This document shows, piece by piece, positions 58,196 through 64,000 of a DNA stretch of 64,000 nt. Source of the stretch: Urophycis tenuis (Eukaryota; Chordata; Actinopteri; Gadiformes; Phycidae); NCBI GenBank assembly GCA_036785325.1, contig JAXIVH010000020.1, positions 7,793,879 to 7,857,878 on the forward strand. The letters run 5' to 3'. How positions within the stretch are numbered: the stretch's first letter is position 1; each line of letters begins with the position of its first letter. The position numbers and the translations under genes were made by a program. The notes under the pieces were generated by a model. The model was not told the origin of the DNA and made no database searches. It worked only from the letters and a program-made list of their open reading frames with translations.

Positions 58196-60970
58196 TATTG
58201 GCGAGTGCAACTGCCTTTGATCCCCTATTCAACAACCGAGTCGTTGGATGAGGTGGGGGGGGGGTCATCGAGATAACTCTAACGAACCTAACCGAGCCAG
58301 GGCCATCGAAAGAACGGGCTCTCTACACAACCCATTTATATTACCTTACCAACTGTTATTCACAAAACGACCACTAGATAGAGGCGATGGACCACCACTG
58401 AAGAATCAAAAGAAGGCAACCAGCCTTTAACACAAAGACTAAAAACTCACTCCAGCTGTGATCCTCTTTATCTAAATAAATAAATAAACAAAAATGAATA
58501 AATAAATAGACTAAATAAATATACAAATATAAATAAATAAATGAAATATAGATTACCTTACCAACTATTGCAATTACCTATTATTATTATTATTACTTAC
58601 CTATTAATGCAATTTCCCAACCTGGGAACAATAGAGTATTTCTATTTCTATTTCTATAACTCTTCTTCACAAAACGACCACTAGGTGGAGACGACGCACC
58701 ACCAGCGAGGAATCAAAAGAGGAGGAACAACCTTGAATACAAAGATTAAAACCCACTCCAGCGGTGAGTCTCTCGATGTATTTATTTACTAAAAAAATAT
58801 ATATTAAATATATATACTCCTCCCATCTCTTCTCCCCTGTCTTCCCTAATGGAAATGAGGGAGTTGGGGGAGATAGAGTGTACTAGCCCGATCCGGAGGG
58901 GGTGAGTTCAGTCCGTACAGACTGTCTCACCTTGACTCTACCTTCCTCAATCTCTAGCTCTAACTCTAACCCTAGGGATAACCTCAACCCCAACCCTAAC
59001 CATAGGCCTAACCTTAGCCCTAACCCTAACTCAACCCTAACACTAACCCTTACCTTGGCCCTAATCTAAACACTAACCTCAACCCCTAACCTTAGCCTTA
59101 ACACTAACCCTAACCCCTACTCTAACTCTAACCCTAACCCCTACTCTAACTCTAACCCTAAGCCTACCCTAACCTCCAACACTAACCCTACCCTAACTCT
59201 AACGCTAACCCTAACTCTAACCTTTGCCCTAACTTTAGCCCTAACCCTAGCCTCAGCCATAACCCTAACCCTAACCTTAGCCCTAACCCTAACCTTAACC
59301 CTAACCCTAACCTTGGCCCTAACCTTAACACTAACCTCAAACCTAACCTTAACCCTAACCTCAGCCATAACCCTAACCCTAACCTTAGCCCTAACCCTAA
59401 TTCTAGCCCTAACCCTAATCTTAACCATAACCTTAACCCTAACCTTGGCCCTAACACTTAACCTAACCTTATCCATAACACTAACCCTAACCTTAACCCT
59501 AACCTTAACCCCAATCTCAGCCGTAACCCCAACCCTAACCTTATCCCTAACCTTAAACCTAACCCTAACCTCAGCCCTAACCTTAACCCTAACCTCAGCC
59601 CTCATCTTAACCCTAACCCCTAACCCCTAACCTCTAACCCTAACCCTAACCTTACCCTAACCGTAACGCTAACCCTAACCCTTACTCTAACCTTAGCCCT
59701 AACCTTAGCCCTAACCGTAACCCTAACCTTAACCCTAACCTTAACCCTAAACCGTAACCTTATACCTAACCCTAACCTCAGCCCTAACCTTAACCCTAAC
59801 CGCAACCCCTCCCATTTACTTCAAACCTAACGTTAAGGTTAACTGCTAACTCTACCCCTAAATCTACCCTAACCTTAACCTACACTTGACATATTGGAGG
59901 AAGAAGACAATTACCCAGCATGCATTTCATCCGGAAAACTTTTCACAAAAAAACCCATTACCGAAGTACCTACGGCGAGAATAGACTACCCCAAGAAATT
60001 GTTGTTTTGGGTGAGGAAAGTAAGCCATTGAGTCTTCTCTAAGGTCAACTTCCTACACAATCTCTGTAGTCGCGCGGTGTATGGGGCACAGGAATTGTTA
60101 TTAACAGGCTGTTCGGCATGGGGTCCTGGAGGGGCCAGGGAGGCAGTGCTTAGTCGCGGCTGGCCTTGGCCTTTCCTACCCTGGGACCGACTGGGAAGGC
60201 ACCGCTGGTCGGGGCTGGTCTTGGTCTTTCCTAGGTCTGGACACCCATCGCTGAGGATAGCTGCATTGGGGGACCGTGGAGGCAGTGCTTTGTCACGGCT
60301 GGCCTCGGTCCTTCGTGACCCCAGTTTTCTGCTAGTTCATCTGGACCCAACAGAGGACAAGAACCAAGCTCCGGCCCTGATTGGCCAAACCAGGGCTACC
60401 TAGCGGTGTTAACAACTGGTTTGTGCTGGTCAGGGGGTAAGTATGTGCCCCCTCCTCTCCATAACCAAAACAATGTATCCTAAAAAGTGTTTTACTTACC
60501 TTTACTTACCTCGACGTTACCTCAACAAATGATCACTCCTAAAAAAGCTTAAACCCAATACCAATTCCATTTCGGAAACGACACACCTTGAGAATTGATC
60601 ACTCTCGGGGGGGCCTCCCTTGGGTGAGGGTGTATAGTGACAATGGCCAGAAACACCCTATGATCCCAGGGTCCACTACTGATGACGTGTCCTAATATTT
60701 CGATAGCACGTTTATACTAAAATAGAAATGGAAAAGAAAAGTCTCACTCCAGCTGTGACTCGTCTTTATTCAAATAAGTAAATATACCAATGCATTGGAA
60801 GTACCTTCACTCAAACTAGATTGACCTCCATCTTGGAACAAAGAAAACCTTTGGGAAAAGGAAAAACAAGTCTATATCTCCAAATCAGCGGTTATATCAC
60901 AACAAGACAGATAACCATTTCGTTTTACTTCATTCTTGGTAATATGGGAAAAGAGAGCTGCGGATGACTA
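58196..60970 (+). repeat. composite unit U12 (long form, 2775 bp)
   Basis: First unit after the second A/B junction. It shares with U1 the private TTCAACAACCGAG of the lead (all other units have TTCAACTACC) and AAATGAAATATAG, so U12 and U1 are copies of one junction unit. GATCCGGAGGGGG is private. The GC-segment frame is open (60077-60403). Confidence 0.93.
58955..59883 (+). repeat. degenerate (CCCTAA)n tract of U12
   Basis: Same variant order as U1. CCCTAATCTAAACAC and CTAACCTTAACCCTAACC replacements break the long plus-strand frame, confirming that these frames are not maintained. Confidence 0.94.
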
Positions 60971-63042
60971 GATATTGGCGAGTGCAACTGCCTTTGATCC
61001 CCTATTCAACTACCGAGTCGTTGGATGAGGTGGGGGGGTCATCGAGATAACTCTAACGAACCCAACCCTAACCATAGGCCTAACCTTAGCCCTAACCCTA
61101 ACTCAACCCTAACACTAACCCTTACCTTGGCCCTAATCTTAACACTAACCTCAACCCCTAACCTTAGCCTTAACACTAACCCTAACCCCTACTCTAACTC
61201 TAACCCTAACCCCTACTCTAACTCTAACCCTAAGCCTACCCTAACCTCCAACACTAACCCTACCCTAACTCTAACGCTAACCCTAACTCTAACCTTTGCC
61301 CTAACTTTAGCCCTAACCCTAGCCTCAGCCATAACCCTAACCCTTACCTTAGCCCTAACCCTAACCTTAACCCTAACCCTAACCTTGGCCCTAACCTTAA
61401 CACTAACCTCAAACCTAACCTTAACCCTAACCTCAGCCATAACCCTAACCCTAACCTTAGCCCTAACCCTAATTCTAGCCCTAACCCTAATCTTAACCAT
61501 AACCTTAACCCTAACCTTGGCCCTAACACTTAACCTAACCTTATCCATAACACTAACCCTAACCTCAACCCTAACCTTAACCCCAATCTCAGCCGTAACC
61601 CCAACCCTAACCTTATCCCTAACCTTAAACCTAACCCTAACCTCAGCCCTAACCTTAACCCTAACCTCAGCCCTCATCTTAACCCTAACCCCTAACCCCT
61701 AACCTCTAACCCTAACCCTAACCTTACCCTAACCGTAACGCTAACCCTAACCCTTACTCTAACCTTAGCCCTAACCTTAGCCCTAACCGTAACCCTAACC
61801 TTAACCCTAACCTTAACCCTAAACCGTAACCTTATACCTAACCCTAACCTCAGCCCTAACCTTAACCCTAACCGCAACCCCTCCCATTTACTTCAAACCT
61901 AACGTTAAGGTTAACTGCTAACTCTACCCCTAAATCTACCCTAACCTTAACCTACACTTGACATATTGGAGGAAGAAGACAATTACCCAGCATGCATTTC
62001 ATCCGGAAAACATTTCACAAAAAAACCCATTACCGAAGTACCTACGGCGAGAATAGACTACCCCAAGAAATTGTTGTTTTGGGTGAGGAAAGTAAGCCAT
62101 TGAGTCTTCTCTAAGGTCAACTTCCTACACAATCTCTGTAGTCGCGCGGTGTATGGGGCACAGGAATTGTTATTAACAGGCTGTTCGGCATGGGGTCCTG
62201 GAGGGGCCAGGGAGGCAGTGCTTAGTCGCGGCTGGCCTTGGCCTTTCCTACCCTGGGACCGACTGGGAAGGCACCGCTGGTCGGGGCTGGTCTTGGTCTT
62301 TCCTAGGTCTGGACACCCATCGCTGAGGATAGCTGCATTGGGGGACCGTGGAGGCAGTGCTTTGTCACGGCTGGCCTCGGTCCTTCGTGACCCCAGTTTT
62401 CTGCTAGTTCATCTGGACCCAACAGAGGACAAGAACCAAGCTCCGGCCCTGATTGGCCAAACCAGGGCTACCTAGCGGTGTTAACAACTGGTTTGTGCTG
62501 GTCAGGGGGTAAGTATGTGCCCCCTCCTCTCCATAACCAAAACAATGTATCCTAAAAAGTGTTTTACTTACCTTTACTTACCTCGACGTTACCTCAACAA
62601 ATGATCACTCCTAAAAAAGCTTAAACCCAATACCAATTCCATTTCGGAAACGACACACCTTGAGAATTGATCACTCTCGGGGGGGCCTCCCTTGGGTGAG
62701 GGTGTATAGTGACAATGGCCAGAAACACCCTATGATCCCAGGGTCCACTACTGATGACGTGTCCTAATATTTCGATAGCACGTTTATACTAAAATAGAAA
62801 TGGAAAAGAAAAGTCTCACTCCAGCTGTGACTCGTCTTTATTCAAATTAGTAAATATACCAATGCATTGGAAGTACCTTCAATCAAACTAGATTGACCTT
62901 CATCTTGGAACAAAGAAAACCTTTGGGAAAAGGAAAAACAAGTCTATATCTCCAAATCAGCGGTTATATCACAACAAGACAGATAACCATTTCGTTTTAC
63001 TTCATTCTTGGTAATATGGGAAAAGAGAGCTGCGGATGACTA
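60971..63042 (+). repeat. composite unit U13 (short form, 2072 bp)
   Basis: Short form with the shortest G run of the intact units (G7). The GC-segment frame is open (62149-62475). AAAACATTTCAC and CAAATTAGTAAAT are private. Confidence 0.93.
61061..61955 (+). repeat. degenerate (CCCTAA)n tract of U13
   Basis: Same order as the other short-form tracts; AACCCTTACCTTAGCC near 61340 is private. Confidence 0.94.
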
Positions 63043-64000
63043 GATATTGGCGAGTGCAACTGCCTTTGATCCCCTATTCAACTACCGAGTCGTTGGATGA
63101 GGTGGGGGGGGTCATCGAGATAACTCTAACGAACCTAACCGAGCCAGGGCCATCGAAAGAACGGGCTCTCTACACAACCCATTTATATTACCTTACCAAC
63201 TGTTATTCACAAAACGACCACTAGATGGAGGCGATGGACCACCACTGAAGAATCAAAAGAAGGCAACCAGCCTTTAACACAAAGACTAAAAACTCACTCC
63301 AGCTGTGATCCTCTTTATCTAAATAAATAAATAAACAAAAATGAATAAATAAATAGACTAAATAAATATACAAATATAAATAAATAAATTAAATATAGAT
63401 TACCTTACCAACTATTGCAATTACCTATTATTATTATTATTACTTACCTATTAATGCAATTTCCCAACCTGGGAACAATAGAGTATTTCTATTTCTATTT
63501 CTATAACTCTTCTTCACAAAACGACCACTAGGTGGAGACGACGCACCACCAGCGAGGAATCAAAAGAGGAGGAACAACCTTGAATACAAAGATTAAAACC
63601 CACTCCAGCTGTGAGTCTCTCGATGTATTTATTTACTAAAAAAATATATATTAAATATATATACTCCTCCCATCTCTTCTCCCCTGTCTTCCCTCATGGA
63701 AATGAGGGAGTTGGGGGAGATAGAGTGTACTAGCCCGATCCGGCGGGGGTGAGTTCAGTCCGTACAGACTGTCTCACCTTGACTCTACCTTCCTCAATCT
63801 CTAGCTCTAACTCTAACCCTAGGGATAACCTCAACCCCAACCCTAACCATAGGCCTAACCTTAGCCCTAACCCTAACTCAACCCTAACACTAACCCTTAC
63901 CTTGGCCCTAATCTTAACACTAACCTCAACCCCTAACCTTAGCCTTAACACTAACCCTAACCCCTACTCTAACTCTAACCCTAACCCCTACTCTAACTCT
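63043..64000 (+). repeat. composite unit U14 (long form, cut by the window end)
   Basis: Lead with a G8 run and the 702-bp long-form segment with CACTCCAGCTGTGAG; the CCCTAA tract begins near 63801 and runs off the window. The region B array continues to the right. Confidence 0.92.
63801..64000 (+). repeat. degenerate (CCCTAA)n tract of U14 (partial)
   Basis: Same opening as U1 (CTAGCTCTAACTCTAACC then CTAGGGATAACC), truncated by the end of the window. Confidence 0.93.

Overview
The window looks like subtelomeric or pericentromeric heterochromatin from a teleost fish. It carries a 5'-truncated fish-type LINE (L2/CR1-like reverse transcriptase), a tRNA-derived SINE of a kind common in teleosts, (CA)n microsatellites and interstitial CCCTAA (telomere-like) DNA. 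I see no intact host protein-coding gene. Nearly all of the 64 kb is tandem repeat of two unrelated kinds arranged as A-B-A-B.

Layout. A1 (1-10025) and A2 (about 34530-58195) are arrays of a 214-bp satellite monomer. They are interrupted ten times by a ~1-kb block that always sits at the same point of a monomer. Each block holds a splice-flanked exon-like fragment of a multi-exon, transposase-like teleost gene, followed by a CA/CG/TA microsatellite. Block copy 6 has gained a SINE, with an 8-bp target duplication, and block copy 7 has gained a LINE. B1 (10026-33475) and B2 (58196-64000, running off the window) are head-to-tail arrays of a composite unit that is either ~2.77 kb (long) or ~2.06 kb (short, lacking a 702-bp segment). 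Each unit contains 0.65-0.95 kb of degenerate CCCTAA repeat, always in the same orientation, then a GC-rich segment and an AT-rich tail. At the right edge of B1 lies a divergent unit, then a nearly canonical (CCCTAA)n tract (33477-33612), a derived CCCAATTTGG-studded tract, and a ~650-bp low-copy segment with three evenly spaced CCAAT boxes. Satellite A restarts there with a decayed edge monomer.

How the parts relate. The A-to-B junction occurs twice with the same breakpoint (10025/10026 and 58195/58196) and the same private flanking variants, so A+B has been copied as a larger segment of about 48 kb. Smaller duplications are visible inside it: 1070-bp five-monomer higher-order repeats, and ~2.67-kb array-plus-block modules. 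The CCCTAA orientation would put the chromosome end to the left if these tracts keep their original polarity. A TERRA-like G-rich transcript would then come from the minus strand.

The only substantial coding potential is the LINE reverse transcriptase (minus strand, open from 44881 to 43196). The many other open frames are by-products of repeat periodicity (Leu-Thr, Val-Arg, Leu-Gly and His-Thr repeats) or of high-GC blocks copied many times. All family assignments come from reading motifs, without database searches.
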